Assembly (NCBI GenBank): GCA_009392075.1
Contig: VFHG01000157.1
Coordinates: 1 to 9,167 of the forward strand
DNA: 9,167 nucleotides
Direction: 5' to 3'
Source of the DNA: SAR202 cluster bacterium
GTDB lineage: Bacteria; Chloroflexota; Dehalococcoidia; UBA3495
Shown here: positions 1 to 5,801 of the stretch, one piece after another
Layout: the number at the start of each line of letters is the position of its first letter
Numbering within the stretch: position 1 is the stretch's first letter
Program-made: the position numbers and the translations under genes
The notes under the pieces: model-generated
The model's input: only the letters and a program-made list of their open reading frames with translations
Databases searched by the model: none
What the model was told of the DNA's origin: nothing

Positions 1-435
1 CACGTTTTCCCAGGTGTGGGGGCCGTGTTGACGCCGGGGAATCACATGGTCCAACGTCAGGTCGTGGACCTTCTTGCCACAGTATTGGCAGGTAAATTTG
101 TCCCGCAGGAAAACTTCCTTCTTCGAGAGTTTTCGTGGCAAAAAGGGACGCTTAACCATGTAGGCCAGCCGAATGACTGAAGGGGCGTCAATCTCTCGGG
201 AGACGGTGTGGAGATAACCTAGGTGATTCTCTAAGAGCTCAGCCTTTCCCTTGGTGACTAAGACGATGGCCCGCCGGACGGTGCAAACGTTCACCGGAAC
301 GTAATTCAAGTTCAACACCAGGACCGGCGCACGAATAAGAGCGGCAACATCCACCGCCTCCGCAACCCCATTTCCGGAAGCGCCGTTCTCTGTTAGGCGT
401 TCTTTTTCCGCTTGCTCTACCGCTTGTTCTACCAT
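1..435 (-). CDS. McrA-type HNH endonuclease, 3' end cut by window edge
   Basis: My own reading of the minus strand gives 145 codons that run off the left edge in frame. After a charged, low-complexity start (VEQAVEQA from a 12-bp tandem duplication, residues 2-9) comes the family's N-terminal part, with APVLVLNLNYVPVNVCTVRRA at about 36-56. The start of the HNH domain follows: a CxxC pair (C116, C119) likely to bind zinc, then LTLDH with D129-H130, and N144 in TWENV. The second zinc CxxC normally lies beyond the cut. Such stand-alone HNH proteins (COG1403) are presumed metal-dependent DNA nucleases, but their physiological target is mostly unknown. A usual Gly-Gly after the Arg pair is His-Gly here (H137). 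An in-frame stop lies at 478-480, so ATG at 433-435 is the first ATG; its Shine-Dalgarno match is poor. It lacks the PLMP-type start of IscB, so it is not an RNA-guided nuclease by sequence. Confidence 0.88.
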   Translation of the reverse strand, partial: MVEQAVEQAEKERLTENGASGNGVAEAVDVAALIRAPVLVLNLNYVPVNVCTVRRAIVLVTKGKAELLENHLGYLHTVSREIDAPSVIRLAYMVKRPFLPRKLSKKEVFLRDKFTCQYCGKKVHDLTLDHVIPRRQHGPHTWENV

Positions 436-448
436 GCCGGCTGGCTGT

Positions 449-525
449 TGGTCCTCCCACACCGCGTTTGGGCCCGCTCACCAGAGCGCAAAGGGGAAGT
501 TTCCACCCGGTCGTCGCCGGGACCA
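449..525 (-). other. Hairpin-rich leader upstream of the HNH gene
   Basis: The 210-bp gap between the CvpA gene and the HNH gene holds no convincing gene. It does contain several inverted repeats. CGCTC and GAGCG (475-479 / 484-488) enclose a 4-nt loop, and the stem extends with TTTG / CAAA (467-470 / 489-492) across a 4-nt bulge. CCCGG and CCGGG (506-510 / 517-521) enclose a 6-nt loop. A longer-range pairing TGGTCC / GGACCA (449-454 / 520-525) competes with the second hairpin. These may form in a transcript leader of the HNH gene, or be chance in GC-rich DNA. No known riboswitch or small RNA family was recognised. Confidence 0.25.
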
Positions 526-612
526 CCACACATGCGCAGAAGGCCTTTTCAGGCCGATCACGCTTGGAGCCTCTTGGCAATCATAGTAGCACATAGCCCC
601 AGATGGGCTTCT

Positions 613-635
613 GGACCTAAAAGTGCTTTAGGGTC
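613..635 (-). terminator. Weak hairpin after the CvpA gene
   Basis: Eleven bases past the CvpA stop codon, CCTAAA (616-621) and TTTAGG (627-632) form a stem with a 5-nt loop. GAC (613-615) and GTC (633-635) add three outer pairs with a bulge. The stem is A+T rich and no run of U follows in the minus-strand transcript, so it is at best a poor intrinsic terminator. Confidence 0.2.
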
Positions 636-645
636 GCCTGTGCCG

Positions 646-1158
646 TTAGTTAGTTATTTTATCGAGCTCATCGTCCCAATCGCCGGGTATAAGCTTGACG
701 CCACGGACCACCACGTCAAATTGGTCCGCCATGAAAGTGCCCAGCTTTGATTCGTCGATTGTCTGGTCCAAATCTCTGATCGGGAATTTCTGAATCGCCG
801 TTAAGACGCCGGATATCAACAAGAATCCAACCAACAGGCCCACGGCGATCCCAGACAAACTGTTTACCAGACCGAACAGGGGAATTATTCCAAGCACCTT
901 ACTGGCCATGAAACTTATGATTCCGCCAGCGACGAACAGCACCACCAAGATCAGGAGGAACCCGGCTATAGTCTGTGCATTCTCGTTATCGGTGAGCCCT
1001 GAGAACAATTTCCCCACGGAATCACCAATTCGGCTGGAGAGCGCCAACCCGATTACCAAAGAGAAGAATGGAACTAAAATCTTCAGCAGTCCCGAAGAGA
1101 ATCCCCAGAGGGCGGTAACTCCCCAGACCAACAGTATTACGATATCAATCCAGTTCAT
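646..1158 (-). CDS. CvpA family membrane protein
   Basis: A 170-residue integral membrane protein with the CvpA order of segments: a short N-terminus (MNWIDIV), hydrophobic stretches at about 5-23, 25-42, 63-84 and 100-121, and a polar, acidic C-terminal tail from about 125 that ends in DDELDK. The glycine-rich second half of TM1 and the start of TM2 (WGFSSGLLK, 18-26) is typical of the family. CvpA was named for a role in colicin V production in E. coli; in most bacteria it is a housekeeping inner-membrane protein linked to envelope integrity, with no known enzyme activity. The ATG at 1156-1158 has a GAGGA Shine-Dalgarno a few bases upstream. It lies 95 bp downstream of a PAP2 phosphatase gene on the same strand, so co-transcription is possible. 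The family call is good; the function is not known. Confidence 0.85.
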   Translation of the reverse strand: MNWIDIVILLVWGVTALWGFSSGLLKILVPFFSLVIGLALSSRIGDSVGKLFSGLTDNENAQTIAGFLLILVVLFVAGGIISFMASKVLGIIPLFGLVNSLSGIAVGLLVGFLLISGVLTAIQKFPIRDLDQTIDESKLGTFMADQFDVVVRGVKLIPGDWDDELDKITN

Positions 1159-1253
1159 GATTCCTCAAATTTCGACGATATTACGACTAATTCAAGTGTA
1201 GCACGAGGCGAATTGGGGCCGCCAAGGGGTCAGCGAGCGGTTGCGGTTGCGTT

Positions 1254-1883
1254 TCAAAGGCCCACTAGGCCAATCAAAGCCGTCACTCCCAACACGTAGG
1301 GGCCGATGACGTCGCTTGGCCAATGCAGGCCCAGGTAGACCCTAGAGGCGCCCATGCCAATCACCACCAAGACCAGACCTGCTTGGAGCAACCGCCGCAG
1401 CAACGACGGTTTCACCCATAGCCCGACCAGGTAAACAAGAACCCCTCCTACGATTACCGCCAAGAGCGAGTGGCCGCTGGGGAAGCTGAGGCTGGATGGC
1501 GAGGACTCAAGAAGAGCGTTATCCGGCCGGGGCCGGTCAACAATTACCTTTAAGCCGTTTCCGGTCCCGATAACTGCCAGACCCCCCATTAACATTGCGG
1601 CGTCAGCATATCGGCGGGTTAGGGTCAGACCAGTCAGCAGAGCAACGGCGGCAGGCAAGAAAACCCAAACCAGTCCCAGGTTGGCGAGCCATATCGCCAT
1701 ATCGTCTAACCAACCATTCCTCATCGCGTGGAACTGCAATAATGCGTGTTCGTCGCCTGGAAACGTTGGATACGCCCAAGCCAACACGTAAATAGTCAGA
1801 GTGGCCAATGTTCCGATAGCGGGGAAGTAAGGTTTCCAAGAAATACCGGAAAAAGGCCGGGAAATCGAGGTTGCTTCTATCAT
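1254..1883 (-). CDS. PAP2 family phosphatase (canonical motifs)
   Basis: A 209-residue membrane protein carrying all three phosphatidic acid phosphatase type 2 signatures: C1 KX6RP (K112 to R119-P120, within KVIVDRPRP), C2 PSGH (135-138) and C3 SRX5HX3D (S180-R181, H187, D191). H138 is the expected general acid and H187 the nucleophile that forms a phosphohistidine. Hydrophobic segments lie at about 22-38, 62-86, 95-110, 139-156, 165-180 and 192-207, which fits a six-helix enzyme. The family dephosphorylates phosphatidate, undecaprenyl diphosphate or related lipid phosphates on the outer membrane face; the substrate cannot be told from sequence. The ATG at 1881-1883 is forced, as an in-frame stop lies just upstream (1887-1889). 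Its Shine-Dalgarno is weak. It is one of two adjacent PAP2 genes, which share length (209 residues) but little sequence outside C2 and C3. Confidence 0.93.
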   Translation of the reverse strand: MIEATSISRPFSGISWKPYFPAIGTLATLTIYVLAWAYPTFPGDEHALLQFHAMRNGWLDDMAIWLANLGLVWVFLPAAVALLTGLTLTRRYADAAMLMGGLAVIGTGNGLKVIVDRPRPDNALLESSPSSLSFPSGHSLLAVIVGGVLVYLVGLWVKPSLLRRLLQAGLVLVVIGMGASRVYLGLHWPSDVIGPYVLGVTALIGLVGL

Positions 1884-2061
1884 AGATTAGCGTCAGCCTG
1901 TTGTTGTTTAGATTCCAATCCTTGTCAACGTAGGTTAGATTTCCCGCTAATGCCAACCGGGAAACCAATTACCCAAACATCGAAAAGAGAATCATTAAAG
2001 GACCAGGGGTTGCACGTACCGGGCCGCTCTGCGAGATTCGCCGGGGAAGGCGCCAACCGCC
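1884..2061 (-). promoter_or_regulatory. Gap between the two PAP2 genes, possible -35 box
   Basis: 178 bp without a recognisable gene. On the minus strand a perfect TTGACA occurs at 1923-1928, but at 16-18 bp spacing the sequence resembles AACAAC rather than a good -10 box. A promoter for the downstream PAP2 gene is therefore only possible. Nothing else is apparent here. Confidence 0.2.
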
Positions 2062-2071
2062 TTAACGGTTG
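2054..2071 (-). terminator. Hairpin overlapping the stop of the second PAP2 gene
   Basis: CAACCG (2054-2059) and CGGTTG (2066-2071) are a perfect 6-bp inverted repeat around a 6-base loop that includes the TAA stop (2062-2064). The downstream minus-strand sequence is C-rich, with no U tract. It may weakly attenuate transcription into the next PAP2 gene, or be chance. Confidence 0.22.
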
Positions 2072-2691
2072 AGAAACTGGGGGAGCGTAAAACCGAGGAC
2101 TGATCCCGTCTGTAGGAATCGCCGGTACATCGGGACCAGGACCATCAACAAAGCGGCGGCCAGCAGATACGCGGCGCCCACGTCGCTGGGCCAATGATCG
2201 CCCCCATAGATGCGGGACGGCCCCACTGTCACAACTAACAATCCCAAAACGAAGACCACCGGCGCCGAGAATTTCGGCTGGAGGCGATGGTGGAATGGCA
2301 GCAATGCCAGGAACCCAAAAAACACTGTTCCGCCAAAGACGTGACCGCTTGGGTAACTACTAACCCCATCTGCCCCAAATGGCTTAGCTCGGGCAACCAG
2401 TTCGCCCAGCGTGAAATCGCCCAAGAATGACGCTGCCGCCACCACCGCACCCACCACGGCGAACACAACCGCCGTTTTTTGCTGCCGGACTAACAACAGC
2501 GCGGGCAGTCCTACCGCACCGTAGATCAGGCCGGCATTAAAACCGGTTAGCCAGCCAACCAATATGAAAAAGCCCGAAAGCCCCGGTGCTTCCCATCCTG
2601 TAATCCATTCCAACGCCGCCAAGTCCTGGCTGGGAAATGGGGTTTCAATAATTGCGGCCGTCAATAAGGCCGTCAGCGCCGTTGGAACCAC
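2062..2691 (-). CDS. PAP2 family phosphatase with degenerate C1 motif
   Basis: 209 residues from the first standard start (GTG at 2689-2691), probably longer at the N-terminus (see 2692-2742). C2 is intact (P114-S115-G116-H117 in SSYPSGHV), as is C3 (S159-R160, H166, D170 in SRIYGGDHWPSD), so the predicted catalytic histidines are present. C1 is not canonical: where KX6RP is expected the protein reads GELVARAKP (96-104), with Lys-Pro for Arg-Pro and no lysine seven residues earlier. Hydrophobic segments surround the motifs, consistent with a multi-pass membrane enzyme. This subtype may prefer another phosphorylated lipid or have altered phosphate binding; I cannot name its substrate. It is the most upstream gene of the minus-strand block and lies divergent to cmk. 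The GTG has no Shine-Dalgarno. Confidence 0.85.
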   Translation of the reverse strand: MVPTALTALLTAAIIETPFPSQDLAALEWITGWEAPGLSGFFILVGWLTGFNAGLIYGAVGLPALLLVRQQKTAVVFAVVGAVVAAASFLGDFTLGELVARAKPFGADGVSSYPSGHVFGGTVFFGFLALLPFHHRLQPKFSAPVVFVLGLLVVTVGPSRIYGGDHWPSDVGAAYLLAAALLMVLVPMYRRFLQTGSVLGFTLPQFLNR

Positions 2692-2742
2692 AGCCAGTAA
2701 ATACCAGATGCCAGGCGGTGTGAAAAGTTGCCGAATATTAAT
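2692..2742 (-). other. Likely 5' extension of the PAP2 gene, candidate AUU start
   Basis: The reading frame of the second PAP2 gene stays open from the GTG at 2691 up to a stop at 2758-2760. The extra residues read like a normal N-terminus of this family: a short polar start (INIRQLFTPPG) running into a hydrophobic stretch (IWYLLAVVPTALTALL) that the GTG start would cut. There is no ATG, GTG or TTG start in the extension, but ATT at 2740-2742 follows AGGTGG (2749-2754) at 6 nt and AGGAAGG (2752-2758) at 9 nt. AUU initiation is known from infC but is rare. A start-codon mutation or sequencing error would look the same. Confidence 0.45.
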
Positions 2743-2830
2743 GCCTTGCCACCTTCCTCAGATAGGCGTCGCCTGATCGTTGAAGCTCTCACAACTGTAC
2801 CGGAAAGCGTGTCCAAGTTGACGGGAAATC

Positions 2831-2861
2831 TATACGGAAAACCCGATACATTATCCGTATC
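2831..2861. repeat. Nested inverted repeats, possible operator
   Basis: ATACGGA (2832-2838) is repeated inverted as TCCGTAT (2854-2860), 15 bp apart. Within the same stretch GATAC (2845-2849) and GTATC (2857-2861) form a second inverted repeat around a 7-bp spacer. Palindromic, A+T-rich elements between divergent genes often bind dimeric regulators. No regulator gene is nearby and the elements match no motif I recognise. Confidence 0.3.
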
Positions 2862-2946
2862 ATAACTTAAAATTCCTGAAGCTTTCAGCGTTCCCAGAAG
2901 GTTAACTCCGTGCCAAACACGCGGTAATCTAAACAGGCCAGCGGTG

Positions 2947-2952
2947 TATAAT
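2947..2952 (+). promoter_or_regulatory. TATAAT-like -10 box for cmk
   Basis: A perfect TATAAT lies 68 bp upstream of the cmk start and points towards it. At 17 bp spacing the upstream hexamer is GTAATC, a poor match to TTGACA, so this is a weak prediction. A transcript starting near 2959 would carry the three 10-bp repeats in its leader. Confidence 0.35.
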
Positions 2953-2980
2953 GCAGGTGCGTAGCAGCCACACTTTCGAA

Positions 2981-3010
2981 GCACGAATCAGCACGAATCA
3001 GCACGAACCA
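2981..3010 (+). repeat. Three tandem 10-bp repeats in the cmk leader
   Basis: GCACGAATCA occurs at 2981-2990 and 2991-3000 exactly, and at 3001-3010 with one change (GCACGAACCA). The array ends directly at the GAGGGAG Shine-Dalgarno (3011-3017) of cmk. It is too short for a CRISPR array. It may be a slippage product or a site for a repeated binding interaction. Confidence 0.9.
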
Positions 3011-3020
3011 GAGGGAGCGA

Positions 3021-3692
3021 TTGGCCCACGAGATTAGTGTTATCGCCATCGACGGCCCGGTAGCAGCCGGCAAGACCGCTGTCGGGCGGGAATTGGCCCG
3101 GGCGCTAGGATTTGGTTATCTGGACACTGGAATCATGTACCGCGCCATCACCTGGCTGGCCTTGGACCATGGGATCCCCGTAGACGATGAAACCTCCCTG
3201 GGGGAACTTGCCCGCAGCTACCCTCTGGGACTAATGGGCGAAGACAGCAACCAGGTATTGGTAGACGGCCACACATTGGGACCGGAACTCCGCGACTCGA
3301 CGGTAGACCGGAACGTGTCCATCGTCTCCAAAGCCTTTTCGGTCCGAAAAGAGTTGGTGGCCCAGCAAAGAAACACTGCTGCTCAGGGCAATATCGTGAT
3401 GATTGGGCGAGATATCGGCACAGTGGTCCTGCCCGATGCCGATCTGAAGGTCTATCTCACTGCCTCGCCCGAGAAGCGGGCACAAAGACGGTGGCAGGAG
3501 ATGCAAGACCGGGGAGAAGCAGTCGAACTTTTGACTGTGTTGAGCGAGACGATAGCCCGCGATGAAATCGACAGCGGACGCGACGGCTCCCCCCTTAAGC
3601 CCGCCGACGACGCCTGGGAACTAAACACAGACGGCTTGGACATCCAGCAGGTGGTACAGAAGATCGCTGACCGGGCCGGCAGCCCCAAGTAA
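3021..3692 (+). CDS. cmk: Cytidylate kinase
   Basis: Transfers phosphate from ATP to CMP or dCMP to give CDP or dCDP, feeding RNA, DNA and CDP-diacylglycerol synthesis in the cytoplasm. The 223-residue protein has the usual length and motifs: a P-loop GPVAAGKT (12-19), the CMP-binding YLDTGIMYRA (33-42), RDIGTVV (130-136), ASPEKRAQRRW (148-158) in the LID region, and the late signature RDEIDSGRDGSPLKPADDA (180-198). It starts at TTG 3021-3023 behind GAGGGAG (3011-3017), a close spacing of 3 nt; no other in-frame start fits the conserved N-terminus. It is followed after 3 bp by plsC, so the two are almost surely co-transcribed; cmk-plsC pairs are common in bacteria. The call is firm. Confidence 0.97.
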   Translation: MAHEISVIAIDGPVAAGKTAVGRELARALGFGYLDTGIMYRAITWLALDHGIPVDDETSLGELARSYPLGLMGEDSNQVLVDGHTLGPELRDSTVDRNVSIVSKAFSVRKELVAQQRNTAAQGNIVMIGRDIGTVVLPDADLKVYLTASPEKRAQRRWQEMQDRGEAVELLTVLSETIARDEIDSGRDGSPLKPADDAWELNTDGLDIQQVVQKIADRAGSPK

Positions 3693-3695
3693 TTC

Positions 3696-4379
3696 TTGAG
3701 CAAGTTCCGAGACGCATCACTCATCTACCGGTTTGGAAACCTGTTGGGGCGGTTCTGCTTCCGGGCGTTCGGCCGGCTCGAGATCTCCGGCGCAGAAGGC
3801 GTGTCCCAGTTCGGCCCATTGATCGTTGTCTCTAATCATCTGTCGTTGAACGACCCTCCTCTACTGGTAGCTGCGATACCAAGACCGCTTTTCTTCATAG
3901 GCAAGAAAGAGTTGTTCGGCAATTCTTTTTTCAGATACCTGATGACGGCGTTCCACGTGTCGCCTTTCGATCGTTCAGCCGCCGGGATTGACGCCGTGCG
4001 CGTACTGATGCAGAATCTTGAGCGCGACCGGGCTGTGGTGATCTTCCCGGAGGGCACCCGGAGCCCCGATCATGCTATGCAGAAGGGAATGTTGGGCGTG
4101 GTCTATCTGGCAATGAAATCCCAAGCGCCCATACTGCCAGTTGGTGTCACCGGCACCCATAAATTCCCTCTTTGGCGGATTCTCTTTCCCTTTAAGAGGT
4201 TGAAGGCTAACATCGGTCAGCCGTTCACTCTGCCGGTGATTGAGGGCCGCCCCAGCAAAGAGGTGATGTCTAGTATGCTGGACATGGTTATGGGCCGCAT
4301 CGCCGACCTGCTGCCACCGGAGTACCGTGGTGTTTACGGCGGTGACAAAGTTAAGCAACCGGCCGATCAGACCGCCTAA
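3696..4379 (+). CDS. plsC: 1-acylglycerol-3-phosphate O-acyltransferase
   Basis: Likely acylates lysophosphatidate to phosphatidate at the inner membrane, the second acylation in phospholipid synthesis. The 227-residue protein shows the PlsC family blocks: NHLSLND (47-53) with the catalytic HX4D pair H48 and D53, a KKELF block (70-74), FPEGTRS (117-123) with E119 binding the glycerol phosphate, and ILPVGVTGT (146-154). Hydrophobic residues near 38-46 and 134-152 fit a membrane-associated enzyme. It starts with TTG 3 bp after the cmk stop with no clear Shine-Dalgarno, which suggests translational coupling to cmk. Other members of the family acylate other lysolipids, so the exact acceptor is inferred. 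A gene for a PAP2 phosphatase, whose family acts on phosphatidate, lies divergently upstream, but no direct link is shown. Confidence 0.93.
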   Translation: MSKFRDASLIYRFGNLLGRFCFRAFGRLEISGAEGVSQFGPLIVVSNHLSLNDPPLLVAAIPRPLFFIGKKELFGNSFFRYLMTAFHVSPFDRSAAGIDAVRVLMQNLERDRAVVIFPEGTRSPDHAMQKGMLGVVYLAMKSQAPILPVGVTGTHKFPLWRILFPFKRLKANIGQPFTLPVIEGRPSKEVMSSMLDMVMGRIADLLPPEYRGVYGGDKVKQPADQTA

Positions 4380-4425
4380 AGATTCGACCACAGGGCACAG
4401 CTAAAACGTAATATCGGAGAGACAA

Positions 4426-4644
4426 ATGCAGCAAACATCTAAATTTGGCATCTACCTGAACGCTAGCGAAAATCAGGTGGTACGCATCAATTCCCCTTAC
4501 TGGTTTCCTGAAGAGCCTGACTGGGTCTTCTTGACCAACGAGGTCAACGCCACTTTGCTAAACATCCGCGAGATGGCCCAAGAGAAGGGCCTCTCCAAGG
4601 ACTCCGGGGCGATCACCTGGGGCACGATCCCCCTCAAGGACTAG
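4426..4644 (+). CDS. Uncharacterised 72-residue protein
   Basis: I do not recognise the family. The protein is soluble-looking, with no signal peptide or membrane segment. It opens with a probable beta strand (KFGIYLNASENQVVRI, 6-21), has an aromatic, proline-rich centre (YWFPEEPDWVFL, 25-36), then a likely helix (VNATLLNIREMAQEKGL, 40-56), and ends with AITWGTIPL (62-70). ATG at 4426-4428 has GGAGAG (4416-4421) 4 nt upstream, a strong Shine-Dalgarno, and codon use resembles the neighbours, so it is very probably expressed. It lies 46 bp after plsC and 34 bp before the dGTPase gene, all on the same strand, so it probably shares their transcript. Its role cannot be stated. Confidence 0.75.
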   Translation: MQQTSKFGIYLNASENQVVRINSPYWFPEEPDWVFLTNEVNATLLNIREMAQEKGLSKDSGAITWGTIPLKD

Positions 4645-4678
4645 ATTCCGGAAGATGCTGACACCGAGGGAATACTAG

Positions 4679-5776
4679 ATGCCGTCCGGCCCCGTGGAGG
4701 GCCTGCAGGTGCGGCAACGGCTGGAGGCCTTGGAGGAGAACCTCTCACCCTACGCCAGCCGTTCCAGCCAGTCGTTGGGCCGCGAACTGCCTGAAACCCC
4801 GTCTCCTCTGCGCACCGAGTACCAGCGGGACCGGGACCGGATCATCCACACCAATGCCTTCCGGCGCCTGAAGCATAAGACCCAAGTTTTTCTGGCGCCC
4901 TCCGGCGACCACTATGTCACCCGGCTGACCCACACCCTAGAAGTGGCCCAAGTTGGTCGAACTATCGCTAGGGCGCTGAACCTGAACGAAGACTTGGTTG
5001 AAGCCATGTCCTACGGCCACGACCTTGGCCACACGCCCTTCGGACACCTAGGCGAAGAGACTCTAGACCAAGTCTACTCGGAAGGATTCACCCACAGCGC
5101 GCAGAGCCTCCGTATCGTCGAGAAGTTGTCCAGAGAGGGGCAAGGGTTAAACCTGACCTGGGAGGTCCGCCAGGGAATCATCTCCCATTCCAAGCCCAGG
5201 GGCGATTTCCTTGACGTAAAACTGGATGAGTCGCTGACGTTGGAGGCCCAGATACTGCGGCTGGCCGACTCGGTGGCCTACCTGAACCACGATATAGCCG
5301 ACGCCGTCCGGGCCGGCATGCTAAAAGTGGAAGACCTGCCGGAGAAGGCCAATCGTACTTTGGGGACGACTCATTCCCAACGGCTCGACTCGTTGGTTAC
5401 AGGCATCGTCCAAGAGTCATGGCCCGCCTCGGGTCTGGCCGATGAAACAATCGATGGGAAACCGGTGATCGGCATGAACCCAGAAGCCCGGGAAGCGATG
5501 ATGGAACTGCGGGACTACATGTTCCAGAACGTCTATCTACCTTTGGGTAACACCAACCAGTCCGAAGTCGGCCGCGATGTGGTCAAGCTGCTTTATCACT
5601 ACTTCCTGGAGAATGCCGAGGAGATACCCCCGCCCTACTTCAGTCCCGGCGCCGACCCCGACCGGGCCGCCGTAGACTACGTTGCCGGCATGACCGACCA
5701 CTACGCCATCCGCCAAGCAGAGAAGCTACAACCCGGCATCACCCAAGGAGCTTTTCAGAGCGTTCCGTTGGAGTAA
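4679..5776 (+). CDS. dgt: dGTPase-like HD-domain deoxynucleoside triphosphohydrolase
   Basis: Probably hydrolyses dGTP or other dNTPs to the deoxynucleoside and triphosphate, balancing dNTP pools. The 365-residue protein is of the shorter dGTPase type. Signatures in order: TEYQRDRDRIIHTNAFRRL (46-64) and KHKTQVF (65-71), the typical nucleotide-binding start; RLTHTLEVAQ (82-91) with metal ligand H85; GHDLGHTPFGH (113-123) with the HD pair H114-D115; and RLADSVAYLNHDIADA (194-209) with ligand D197. All expected metal ligands are present. A polar, glutamate-rich start (about 1-45) precedes the domain. ATG at 4679-4681 lies 7 nt after GAGGGA (4666-4671). It is the last gene of the plus-strand cluster with cmk, which also acts in nucleotide supply, and converges on the monooxygenase gene with a 25-bp gap. 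True substrate preference cannot be read from sequence. Confidence 0.94.
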   Translation: MPSGPVEGLQVRQRLEALEENLSPYASRSSQSLGRELPETPSPLRTEYQRDRDRIIHTNAFRRLKHKTQVFLAPSGDHYVTRLTHTLEVAQVGRTIARALNLNEDLVEAMSYGHDLGHTPFGHLGEETLDQVYSEGFTHSAQSLRIVEKLSREGQGLNLTWEVRQGIISHSKPRGDFLDVKLDESLTLEAQILRLADSVAYLNHDIADAVRAGMLKVEDLPEKANRTLGTTHSQRLDSLVTGIVQESWPASGLADETIDGKPVIGMNPEAREAMMELRDYMFQNVYLPLGNTNQSEVGRDVVKLLYHYFLENAEEIPPPYFSPGADPDRAAVDYVAGMTDHYAIRQAEKLQPGITQGAFQSVPLE

Positions 5777-5801
5777 GTGAGGCGCGCTGCGTTTTATGGA
5801 C

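Larger units (their letters stand above)
2759..3020. promoter_or_regulatory. Divergent intergenic region between PAP2 and cmk
   Basis: About 260 bp separate the minus-strand PAP2 gene from the plus-strand cmk gene, and each needs a promoter here. The region is more A+T rich than its surroundings between about 2825 and 2880, and holds the inverted repeat, TATAAT-like box and tandem repeats listed separately. An overlapping minus-strand frame (2673-2984) shows no family features and is probably not a gene. Confidence 0.6.

Noticed and set aside
1..435. IscB-like RNA-guided nuclease with an omega RNA upstream
   Set aside because: The N-terminus lacks the PLMP and RuvC-type segments of IscB; it fits the common McrA-type HNH family instead.
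239..580. Minus-strand frame of 113 codons over the HNH gene start
   Set aside because: It is rich in Arg, Gly and Cys, has no family features, and shares the strand with the clearly real HNH frame, which covers the same bases.
412..750. Plus-strand frame of 112 codons between the HNH and CvpA genes
   Set aside because: It is antisense to the ends of two real genes, and its sequence shows no motif or clear ribosome binding site.
2673..2984. Minus-strand frame of 103 codons in the PAP2-cmk gap
   Set aside because: It overlaps the promoter region and the PAP2 5' end, has no recognisable domain, and its composition does not resemble the neighbouring genes.
2981..3010. CRISPR array
   Set aside because: Repeat units are 10 bp and directly abutting, with no spacers and no cas genes nearby.
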